DNA of 64,000 nucleotides from Lanius collurio (Eukaryota > Chordata > Aves > Passeriformes > Laniidae). The position numbers were made by a program, and so were the translations under genes. This document shows, piece after piece, positions 27,401 to 38,200 of this stretch (the first letter of the stretch is position 1; each line of letters begins with the position of its first letter). The notes under the pieces are model-generated. The model was given only the letters and a program-made list of their open reading frames with translations. It searched no databases and was not told the origin of the DNA. The stretch lies in contig JACBWW010000040.1 in the NCBI GenBank assembly GCA_020086605.1, positions 3,955,612-4,019,611 on the forward strand, written 5' to 3'.

Positions 27401-30080
27401 CACCAGGAAAACCACACAACGTGGTCTTTGCAGACAATAAAGCCAATCTTATTTTTGGTTGCTCTCCACAGAAAGGAAGTGCAGCCATGCAGGAAGGAGT
27501 TTTGGGGAGCAAAACACAAACCTGACTTCAGCTGATCTTATTAGCAATTTTTCACAATTCTTAAAACAGAGTTTCACAAAGAACAGTGACAGTGTCTGTG
27601 CTGGACAGCAAAGTCCAACCAGTGAGCAAACAGAGCTGGTGGTTAAATGTGGCATAGGTGCAGCTCTACATTTTCAGTACCACTGTTATGTAAACACAGC
27701 TTTACTACCTTTTTATCAAACAACCAAATTATCTGTTGGAATTCCACTGGAATAACTTATTTTTTTGTTTCCTGCCAATCCAGTGTGAAGCACACATCTC
27801 AGAAAGACCCATTTATACACTACTGAAGTACCTACTTTAAAAGGACAAACATGTTTTCACAAAGTTTTCATCACAGTGTGGAATAAGTCATTAAAATCCT
27901 CATTACATCCTCTAACAAGTGACAGAACAGCCATTTTGCTCAGTTTTAGTGCCATTAAGTACCCTCCATTTCTCACTTTCTTGTTTCTCCCTTATCTAAA
28001 TTCCTAAGCACGATGTTTTTCCAACACTGGACTTTCCAAACTGGCTGTAAATCTCAAGATTTTTATCATTTGTCCTTACATAGCCTCATTTTAATCATAG
28101 CTTGAAGTCCTAGTTATCCTTGAAGACTTGTAGAACTAATTACAGCAGTTACAAATTTCAGCAGTTCAGTCTGAACTCTCACTTCTAATTTAGAGCTCTC
28201 AAAACACACAACACAAAGGCTATCACAAAAAAAAAATCATCAGCCTCTGGGGTTTTTTAGAATTTCCTGTGTAGTAGCCAACTCCTTCAAAATTAAGCTC
28301 TCAAAGCCACGATTCACTCAGTGTAGCAAAGCACCCAGCACAAGTCAGAGCTGTCTCTAAACACTGAGCAGCACAAAGACCTTGCAGAGAAACAGTTTAG
28401 AAAGAACTTACATAAGAAAACAAACAAAATACTGTCTGCCTGCTCCTAACTTTATACTGAAATAAGCAACACAAAGCCAAACGAACCTGTGTTTAAAGCT
28501 TAAGGTGATTTTAGCTGAACTTAAAGAAGTCAGAAAGCTGATTACAACAGTTTTAACTACATTGATTTCAACTGCACAAGAGTACAATATTTGCCTTGTT
28601 CTCTCCTAACACTGACATCACAACTCTAAGTATGTTCTTAGTTTATAACACACTTGGAACATTTAAAACTATCTAAAACAAACAACGGTACTTTGTTTAT
28701 AGTCCCCTCTTATTGTTAGAGCAGACTTCAATTCCAGATCTGGTCTCAGCAATATTCCAGACAGGCAAACCTCCACACCCGAGACCTAAGAAATAAGTAT
28801 TTGGGGAAGCACAGCCTGGCACTTGGCACTACAATATCCAGGGGCATTCCATCAGCTGCTCCTGATTCTTACTCCACTGCAGCAAGACAAGGGCCACAAT
28901 TTGCTGTCATGTTTTAGGTATCTAATAAATGGAAAGAATTCCTTGGTATCACCAAAAGCCGAACTGCAAACTAAGAGCTTGTCATGGGACAAGCACAGCA
29001 GAGGGCAACTCCAAGAGCAGGGACTGCAAACGGATATGGCACAAAAAAAACCCCCAAAAACCCATACACGAGCACAGCTCCTGGTATCCCAAATAATTAA
29101 CTACTATTTCCATTTCCCACTAAAGAGTTTTATCCTCATGTAATTCCTAATCCTCAATGTAAGCTACAGTTAGTTTTCGGCAACAGCTGTGATCTGACGT
29201 TCCCTAGGTGTTCCTGCTCTCCACAGGCACGGAGCACACAGCTGGAATTCGGAGCTGTAAATTTGGGCACAGCGGAACTAAAGGAGCCCCGGCACTGTGC
29301 TGTCACTACTACACTGCAGGCATTTACTTCTTGCACAGCCAAGTGAGTAACGCCGGGCTGATACACGGGGCACGCAGTGCTAAGGAATATGTGGTGGGAA
29401 ACGCCTGGCTGAAGGGGAAAGAGCCAAGCTCGGGTTTCAAGGTTATTGAAGAAAACGCATCCATCCAGTCCAGGCCCACGTGGCTCCCGCAATCTCCCCA
29501 CGACTCTGAGTCACTGCAGCTCACCGAGACAGCCGCGTTTTCCCAGCCCAGAGGAGACAGGTTCCTCTGCACAGGGATGGCTCCCGAAGGCAGCAGGAAG
29601 CATCCCAGCCCCACGGCACCCCTGCCAATGCCACCTCTCCCGGCGGGCCCGGCCCCCGGGACACGCTGCCACGGCCCGGCAGTCCCCTCGGCGCCCCTCG
29701 CATCCCCCTTTCCCCGGTACCTTTCCAGCTGAGGCGCAGGTTCCACTCGTAGAAGAAGATGAGTTTCCCTTTGCGGCTGTTGCAGGACGCTTCGCCCTCC
29801 ACGTGTTTGAGGTCGCCGATCTCGCAGCGCCCGGCCTCGCCCTCCACCACCAGCCCCTCCAGCACCTCCTTCAGCTTCCTCTTGGACCAGCTGGTCGCGT
29901 CCCGCTCCGTCCTGCCCCGGGAGCGGCGGGGTCAGCTCCGGCCGCCGCGCTCCCCCCGCCCGCTCCCCGCATGCCGCGCCCGCCGCAGCCCGGCCCTCAC
30001 CAGTGCCAGTTGTTCACGTTGGTGGCGTCCGCTCGCTCCTCCACGATCCAGCGCGGGTCCCCCTGGCCCCACTTGGCCAT
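21380..30080 (-). CDS. AHSA2: AHSA2, activator of Hsp90 ATPase homolog 2 (complete, 9 exons)
   Basis: Aha1-family co-chaperone that binds Hsp90 in the cytosol and stimulates its ATPase. Exons in transcript order: 30080-30001, 29911-29721, 26045-25960, 25347-25233, 23913-23825, 23622-23500, 22742-22641, 21837-21786 and 21555-21380. Phases agree at every junction and the total is 1,014 nt, 337 residues plus stop, almost exactly the usual Aha1 length (about 338). The protein starts MAKWGQGDPRWIVEERAD and carries the conserved NxNNWHW motif (NVNNWHWTERD), which is important for Hsp90 stimulation. The N-terminal Aha1 domain covers about residues 1-155 and the C-terminal AHSA1/START-like domain about 200-330 (VGVKIPTVRI, KCPAVIEAEKGG, VLKWR, SWPDEHYATV, TRQCWKKQYFEEI). 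AHSA2 is chosen over AHSA1 because it sits convergent to USP34, as in mammals. The largest intron (26046-29720) shows no other gene. It is intact, unlike the human AHSA2 copy, which is annotated as a pseudogene. Confidence 0.94.
24378..24405. repeat. A28 homopolymer run
   Basis: An uninterrupted run of 28 A on the plus strand (T28 in the AHSA2 transcript) lies in the intron between exons 25347-25233 and 23913-23825. No LINE or SINE body is evident next to it. It is likely length-polymorphic. Confidence 0.85.
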
Positions 30081-30360
30081 GGCGCTGCCCCGGCCCCGCC
30101 GCGGCGCCGCCTCCCCCCGCTCCCTCCCGGCCGCTTCCGCCGGCACCGCCAGAAGGTGCCAGAAACTTCCCCGCCCCGCCGGAGGAGGAGGAGGAGGAAG
30201 GCGAGGCTCTGCCCTGCCCTTCCTCCCGGCGCGGAGGGCGGAGGGAGCGGGGCCGCAGCGCCCCGAGCCCTCGCACCGTTCTGGGTCTCACCGCCCGCTC
30301 CTCCGCTTCAGGAAAAGCCGCTCCTCCGGGACTGCTGCCGGCTCCAGGGGAAGGCACCGC
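29600..30360 (-). promoter_or_regulatory. AHSA2: CpG island / AHSA2 promoter and first two exons
   Basis: This is the most GC- and CpG-dense block of the window, covering AHSA2 exons 1 and 2 and at least 280 bp upstream of the ATG (30078-30080). It contains GC boxes (GGGCGGAGG-like and CCCCGCCCC) and a short GGA trinucleotide run at about 30181-30198. No TATA box is evident, which fits a housekeeping CpG-island promoter. The transcription start is inferred to lie between about 30.09 and 30.35 kb. Long plus-strand open frames here (29446-30477) reflect GC content only. Confidence 0.75.
30151..30170. promoter_or_regulatory. AHSA2: Heat-shock-element-like site upstream of AHSA2
   Basis: AGAAGGTGCCAGAAACTTCC contains four consecutive 5-bp units: aGAAg, gTGCc, aGAAa, cTTCc. 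Three of the four match the HSF unit nGAAn/nTTCn and the second deviates by one base. Another cTTCc lies nearby at 30134-30138. The site is about 71-90 bp upstream of the ATG, within the CpG island. HSF1 control of an Hsp90 co-chaperone is expected biology, but binding here is inferred. Confidence 0.5.
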
Positions 30361-30531
30361 CTAACTGGAAAAGAGGAGAGAAGAAAAATAAAAAAAGAGA
30401 ACAGGAAAATTAGAAATCAGACTCTCGTTTTCAAACACTGCGGCGGACGCTTCTGCGCAAAAGAACAGAATAATTGATGTTCCAAAATTACTTCATCTGA
30501 AGCAATGACAATGCAACGCCCTGGAATCGGG

Positions 30532-30793
30532 TTTATTGTCTTGCCCATTTAACACGTGCCAAAAGAAATCAAATACACTGTGAGGCAGTGCTGCTGCTGG
30601 GGAAGCAACCCTGCAGTACAGCACTGCAGCCCTTCCCTCATTTTGCTTGTTCTCCTCCTCAGCCATCCTTACAACAGCAGCAGAATTAAAATCTGGATAA
30701 CATTCCCATATTGTTATTGCTCATTTAATTCTGAGCTGTTCCAATGAGTCTCATAGTGGTTTTTCTAAAAGTTTTCTTCATCAAGTGTTCTTA
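30532..30793 (-). other. 3'UTR of the giant cadherin, poly(A) signal
   Basis: TTTATT at plus 30532-30537 is AATAAA on the minus strand, about 260 nt downstream of the cadherin stop codon (30794-30796). An alternative ATTAAA-type signal is near 30726. The predicted 3' end lies only about 360 bp from the HSE-like site of AHSA2, the next gene on the same strand. Confidence 0.5.
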
Positions 30794-32205
30794 TCAGAGA
30801 GATACATCATCACCAGACTTGTCATCTTCAGAATCCTCATCTTCAGGCTCATCATCTTCAGACTCATCATCTCCAGGCTCTGCGTCCAAAATCACTGCCA
30901 CCTCTGAAAATTTTACTCCTTTCAGTTCTTTCTCAGGGGCAGGCAATGTGGGATGAGGTGTTAAGGAAAGAGCTGGCTTCTGGTACATGTCTGTCACAAA
31001 GGAATCCTGCAAAAAAGCGTAATGCAGGTGAGGCAGAAAGCTACAAATGGTTGAGTGTGGACAAATTATAAGCATAAAATTGTGAGCCCTTTACTGTACA
31101 CATTCTGTAAAGATAAAGTCATCACTTCTGGATCAAAGTCCTGCTCCTTCTGCTAGGCAGGGACAAACAGCCCCTCCTCTATCATTTTTTAATTGAATCA
31201 TAAAATGATTTGGGGTGGAAGGGACCCTAAGAGATTGCCCAGCTCCACCCCACCTGCCATGGGCAGGGACACCTTGCACCAGATGAGGTTGCTCCAAGCC
31301 CTGTCCAGCCTAGCCTTGAACACTTCCAGGGATTACTTCACAAGATTTTTTTTTTGTTTTAGTTCCATCAGATTTACTTTCTTGATAATTCATTCACTTA
31401 TTTGATGAATAACAATAAAATACTTTTCACTCCATGCTTTGCAATCATTTTTGATTATTTTGATTATATTTTGATCATTACCTGTTTTGTTGTGAATCCT
31501 ACAGTAGGCTGGGCCTCCACATTTCTGCTTTCAGCAGCTATTTCAGGTGCTCCATTTTGCTCACTTTTACCCTTGTAATCCTGCAGCACCGTGTCCAGGT
31601 AATTATCTTTTTCAGGGGCCTGAATTTCGTCTTTTTCAGCATCATCTCCTCTGGGGTCTTCCAGGTTGTCAAATGACATCATCTCAGTTCTCCTGAGAGA
31701 GTTAAGAGAATTCACAGCACCTTGAGCTGAGACAATCTCAGCCTCTCTACAACCAGGAGTACAGAGTGTACACTGATCTCAAAATCAGTGGGATTTTAGC
31801 CAGGGGAATGTTAAGTAGGTTCCTGTATCCTGAAGGTTCTTCTCTGCATTAAGATTAACAATTTACTAAAGAGTAAGTAGGAATTTGCCTTTGATAGAAG
31901 ATTAAAGGGTATTAACTCCCTTCAAGTGTAGAATTTTTTAACTTCTCATTTTAAGGGTCCTTAAAAATCAACCTATAGCCTAGTGAGAGATACAAGGAAA
32001 ATTATATGGTACCAGAATAAACTAGAACCACGTTTTTTATATGCAATGTTCTCTAGATTTGTGAAAGCAGCAGTCTACTTACCCATTATTCATGTACTCT
32101 GGTTTCTCTAAGCTTTTCAGACTTCCATTTTGGTCAATTGCCCATGGGTTATCAATGCCCTCCATAATTTTGACTTTGTTAACATAATCCTGTTTCCCAT
32201 ACTTC
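30794..32205 (-). CDS. Cadherin exons 39-41: cytoplasmic tail
   Basis: Exons 32205-32083, 31692-31482 and 31006-30794; the stop codon is TGA at 30796-30794. With the end of exon 38, the tail is about 187 residues, strongly acidic and probably disordered. It carries GIDNPWAIDQNGSLKS just after the membrane, an acidic middle (NLEDPRGDDAEKDE), NYLDTVLQDYKGK with two tyrosines, and five acidic pentapeptides at the end. The last residues DVSL fit a class II PDZ ligand (hydrophobic-x-hydrophobic). No beta-catenin-binding region is visible. Confidence 0.9.
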
Positions 32206-35200
32206 CTGCAAATAATACATTAAAATAATAATAATAGTTAAAATAGTAAAATAGTTAATTCTTTTTGAAGATACCTAGTTGTTTTAGAAACAGAAGATTA
32301 ATTTTTTGTGTCATAAGTTTAATACACATTATTTTACACAGCATTGATTTTCTGTATTATTCTGGGGATTAGTTTGGAGTAGTTCCTATTTTTCCATAAT
32401 GGTAGCAGTGTAAATGTTTGCTTCCCTTCTGGAAATTATTTGGTTTTCTCTACCATGTGGCCCTGCTGCCACTGAAGTTAAGCAGCAAAACCTCCCTTGA
32501 TTTCATCATTTATGGGGTTGGAAGACACTCATGTGCCCCCCTTCACAGTTAAAATTCCTGCTGTTCACATTTGTGATACAAAAGTATTTATTTCTGCTTT
32601 TGCTGTGTGACAAACCCAAGAAGAACCAGCTTTCAGCTGTGTGTGGTGCATCCAGCATAGCAAGTCTTGGGCAATGCTCCCTGCAAATGCCAGTAATTTA
32701 TCAGACAAATATTTTGAGTTGACATTTAATTAAACCAATCAGCTGTAAATCTAAATGACATTGTTGAGGCAGACCCTCTGTACCTTTTCCTTCTCCGATC
32801 CAGCAGGATGTAGGCCAGGAAGGCGAGGAAGGTGCCTGCGAACAGGACCCCGAGCACGATGGCAGCCACGAGCTCCGAGGATGCCGGGGCTCCGGGAGCC
32901 TCCCCGATGGCAGCACTGACAGATGATGAGAACACCTTCTCCAGTTCCACCTCAATGCTGCCCTTCTGCTCCCTCAGTTTTCTGAGGAGAGAAGGGTACA
33001 ATGTGCATCATTTACCAGACCTTCATTTTGGCTGGAGGAGTAGTGAAGAAAATACAGAATATCCCGCCCTGCTCTGCCAGGACCTTTTCTGAGGATTCAG
33101 ACTTGTCATGTCTTTCATTCAGGAACAGCTCTGTTTTCCAGCAGCCAGCCCTGGTGCTCCTGACCTAAAATGCTGCAAAGCTTGGACAACTGAACCAGAC
33201 CCACATCACTGCCAGGTTACCAAGAAATGTAAAACACACCAGAAGTGTGAGTTTCTAATTAACATTCTGCCACTCTGAAGTCAATATAGATTTTAATTAT
33301 ATTCTTTCTGCTTGAGCTTTGTTTTTTTCTTAAACCGAATTTTAAATCTGTTTTGCACAATGAAGCAGCCTCATTCATGTTTTTGGCAAAGTCTGAAAAT
33401 TAGCTTTCAGTAAATATTGAAAAAACCTTTCTGAATTCTAAAAAACCCTACCTGCATAAGCCCTGCCACCCAGAGGGCAGACTGTGCCATACTGACCTTT
33501 TAACATCTTCTGCAGGTACTTCCTGGCGCGCCTCATCAAAAGCAATGATTTTTATTTGGGTTTCATCAGTGCTGCTCCTTGCTTTTCTTTCAATCTCCTC
33601 GGAATAAATACCAACCATGTATACATCCCATCCAAGTTTGTCTTCCAGCACCCTGACATCATATGAAGAAAACATTTTTAATTAACTGGGCAATGACAGA
33701 TTCTTTTACTCTGGAAATTAAATAAAGTGGTATTCAATACAAGATTTGGCAGATATTAGTTGATACTAATAAAAATACCTTAGCAGGTATTTTAACCTAA
33801 GCATGTAAAAATGCAGGATTATCATCAGCAAAGAAATTAAGGTGCTTGCCCAAAATTGTTGGGTGATTGAGCAGCAGAGGAAAACAATATCTATAGATTA
33901 CTATAAACAGCAAATGTGGGGAGGAGGGAAATTTAGTCTCATAATCCTTATGGTTTTCTCCTCTTTTTCCACAGAGATTTCCGTGCTGGATTGCATCTGT
34001 GGCCCAGTGAATCCATCATTCTGATGGCAATCAGCACCAGCTGCTTCCAAGAAAGTTTTCCATTTAATTTTTGCCAACAAGAAACTGGTCCATAATAGCA
34101 GCAACATCACAAACTAATTTTTCCCACCTTCAGAGTGATTTCCCTTCATAAGCCCAGGACTCCATCTTTCCAATGGAAATAGATGATAACGTATGTCCAA
34201 ACAACAGATCCTCTATCTTTGTTAACGTGCCAAAAAGGCCCAGTTATGGTTTTAATTGCTGGGTGGCCATCACACATCACTGGCTAATCCCCTGCTCCTG
34301 AAGGGCTGGGATGTCCTGGAGAAGCTCTGCTGCTGTGCCATGAGGGGGGATTTTCACCTCTGGCAATGGTGGGTTTGGTTTGTGGTGTCTGTCTCCACAT
34401 TTTTATCTTGCTGTGCATAAAAACCCTTAGGCAGTTAAAAATGACACAAACATTGAGGTGGGAAGAGACCTCTTGAAATTGTCTGGTCCAATGACCTCTT
34501 TGGGATTTGTCAGCTCAGGCCAAAAACATACAAGGCAAAAATTGGTGGCTTCCTGTGAATTCCCTCAAATTATTCTGAGCTACATCAGGTTGAAGGCCTG
34601 GCTTTTCCTGGGCACTGGCTGTGTCAGCTCCCTGCAGGATGTCAGACCCCTATCCCAAAAGGACTGTAAATTTGTCATTAGAAGTTATACCAAAATAAGC
34701 TCATGGCTTCAAAAATACCTTTGTATTTCAGCAGTGTTTTTTTCCACCACATTGATCTTCTGATTAAGCACCAGCATCACAATGTTGCTGCTGGAACTGG
34801 AATCAACAGTTACCTAATAAAGAACCACATGTAAGATTTTCTAAAGCATTTGTACCTCTTGTAGATCAAAAAACCCTCAAACAAACAACCCACTAAACAG
34901 TAACAAAAACCCTCTGATATAAAATAACTGTCCCTCAAAAATCAGTTTTTGTGCCAAAATATTTTATATGTTAATGAAAATGGCAACATCTTAATTCTAG
35001 TATGTTAATATTCATGTAGCTGACAGCCCTGTGTTAAGTAAATTTTTGGTTTTGCCATTACCAAACTTAGCCCTTCTTGTTTACAATCTTGCCATGGAAA
35101 TAAATCAGGATTATACAGAAAAATCTTCCTTACAGTGACTGTTGTCCAGGCTGTGAGTCTTTTTGCGCCTTGGTCTGCAGCTTGGACTTTCAGATTAAAC

Positions 35201-38200
35201 GTTCCAGTCTTTCCTGCTACAGAAACTGTAAAAATCTGTCCCGTGTTTTCATGGATGTCAAATTCATCAGTTTGACCTCTCACTAAGCTGTAGAGCAGAA
35301 GTCCATTGTCTCCTGAATCTGGATCTGTGGCCTGGGTTTAAAAAAGATGGTTTATGATACTCCACTTGTGGCTTTTGGGCTGCACATTGCTCTTCAACCA
35401 GTAAACTCAACTCTCAAGAGCAGATTTAAGAGCTCCTTTAATCCAGTGAAAGAAACCCAGACCTTTCACAGGATTTCTGTCCTCATGAAGAGCACAGAAA
35501 ATACTCTACCTGGACTGTAATGACAGGGTATTTGTAGGGTACAGAGTTGGGAATGCGGGCAGAGTAGGAGCTGCTGGAAAACACGGGCTCTTCGTTCACA
35601 TCCTGCACGGAGATCGTCAGCATGGCCACGTTCTCAGCAAACAGGCCTGGAAAAAACACAAGTGAACAACCTTGACCATGAGCTTTTCACCTTTCATATC
35701 AACCTTCAGAAGTTAAAGAGAATCACAACTCCTGTGTGGGTTGCAAATACAAAACATGTGGCCATTGCTCTCCTGGAATGTCATTCAAAGGAAAAAGTTA
35801 CCTGAACGCTGGACTCCTGCAGCAGAAGAGACTTTTTTGTTTGCTTGAATTAAAATCACGTACTGAGAAACTTCCTCATAGTCCAAATTAACTGCTGTTC
35901 TCAGCTCACCACTTTCAGGATCCAGTCTAAAGTGACCTGAAAGGAAAAAGATGCACTTCTGCTGTTACAGCTGCCATTTCACTTGTACTCCTCCTATCTC
36001 TCATGTCTTAGTTGCTCTTGGGACGTTTCCATGGATCCTCTGCTCTGAACACTGTGAAATTCAACACTTCCACTGGCCAAGCAGCAAGGGTATCACAGCT
36101 GGGTGCCTATCCCACACCAAACAGCTCTCAAACATGTGAAGGTACAGTATATGTGAAAAATAATTTCACAAATAAGGAGAATTGCGGCTTCTTCTTGCAC
36201 AACCCAATTTTTTAATGTATTTCCAAGTTTTCTCTGAGTTTCTATACACTTCCTTTGTTGTGGGCCAAGTGGAGCTTGGGCACAGCTGCAAGAGATGCAG
36301 GAGGGCAGATGCCTTAACATAAGTGCAAGGAAATGATGGACTAAAAGTGACTGGCAGGGAGGAAGCTGCTTGTTTACACCACTTTCTATTTTGGCTCCCC
36401 CAGTCTCTAAATTATCATAGTTGAGATAAGACTAAAGGAACCCATTTCTTAGCAAGTTACCACCCTTTCTAAAGCCAAAATCAGCAAAGTCAATGCTGAA
36501 AAGCTCTGAAAGAAATGCTCTGTGTACTCCTTTTCATAAAAAAAAAAGTTTATCCATGCTCTCCATCTCCTCACTTGTGCACAGCAGCACCTGCCATGCA
36601 AAAGTCATGTTCTCCTGGCTATTTTAACTCATTAGGGGGATAGTACTCACCTCTTTCATTGCCAGATACAACAGTGTAATCAATAGGTTTTCCTGAAGTT
36701 TCAACCACAGCAAAATCATAGATTAAATAATCCACTCCTGTGTTTTCCGAAACAGAAACGCTAATGCAGGAAATGAACGATAAATCATAATGTTAAATTT
36801 GCCAACAGTTGTTGCCCAGGCAGGCTCTGAAATTTAGCTCTTTTATAAAGAGAGTTCTCTGTGGAAAATCTTGCGCCCACCACCTCCATTGTTTGCCAAA
36901 TCTGCCCAGCTTTCAGAGTGCAGTGCAAACCCTGTTTTTTCCAGCCAGATTTTGGGTCATCCTTGAGTAAAACCAAAGGAAAAATGTTTCATAGTGTGCA
37001 AGGGGAAAGGAACAAAGTGTCTGGCTTATAAAAGGTGCAAGGTAGAGAAATAAAAAGGCAATTCCTCAATTCACATAACCCCCAGTGCAGCAGAATTTCC
37101 TAAATTTTGCTTAAATAAACCCCAAAACTGATGCCCTTTCTTCTGCATGGAAAAATATGAAAATGACCTTCAACTTTGCTATGTTCTGCACTACCTGGTG
37201 AACACATCCCAGTTATACAACTTGACATGGAAGCCTCACCTGATCTCACTTCTGTTAAAGTGAGGAACGAATGGACGGTTGTCAAACACGTTCAGAGTAA
37301 CCACAGCAGTGCCATTTAAAGGAGGAGAACCTTTGTCCTTTGCCATCACTGTTAAATGCATCTCTCCAGATCTAGACAGGTTTCCAGTTGTAATTATCTT
37401 CCCCTCACTCACATCTTCTATCAGGAAGAATGGGCTCACACTGGGATCCGGGAGGATGTAATACTCAATAACTCCATTTTGCCCCTGTCATGAAAGGAGC
37501 ACAATTTCATGGAACTGGGATTATGTTTGGAAGGGTAGGGTGAACATTGAAACAAGAGAGCCAAAAAACATCTAGTGAAATTATTTTGAAAATAGTGATT
37601 TTTTTTTTTTTCTTTTAGGAATGAAAACATGGGGTTAGCTATGGTAGGATGGGTGCCAGTTAAAAAAAAACCCCAAACACAAAGCAGAAGAAAATATGCA
37701 ATGAATTGGTAATTTAGACAGCAAAAACATGGCAAAAAGGTCTCTAATGAAAATAAGTTAGATGTGTAGAGAGGGACAGTCAGAGTAGTGAGGGTGGCAG
37801 AGCAGTGAGGGATGACAAGTGCCACTCTGCACAGCTGAAGGAGGAGTTTCATGGGGGTCTCAATGCAGACCTCCCACAGTTCAGCAATTTTCAAAGGCAA
37901 TTTCACTTTTTATACAAGATGATTGAAAAGGCTGATTAAAAAAAGGGCTGTTAGATGATTTTCAGCAATGTAGCACAGCTGCAGCTATTCTAACCAAAAT
38001 TATGTGTGAAGAAACAGGAAGGCACCTGCTACACCTATTTTGTTGTCACTTTGAGATGTTTCATCTTGTAAATGATATAATTACTAGTGATGTTGTCATG
38101 GCAATGTGGTTGACTACTGGATATCCCTGCCAGTGCCTGGCTACTATTTGATGGGTGTAGTACAGATATATCAAGCAAAATTACACTTAAAGATGGGAAC

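Noticed and set aside
29446..30477. 343-codon plus-strand open frame
   Set aside because: It lies antisense to AHSA2 exons 1-2 inside the CpG island. The Pro/Arg/Ala-rich translation is typical of GC-rich DNA read in the wrong frame.
37485..37906. 156-codon minus-strand open frame upstream of the exon at 37240-37484
   Set aside because: Not cadherin-like; the acceptor CATGACAG at 37485 restores the EC sequence GQNGVIEYYI after DRDQ.
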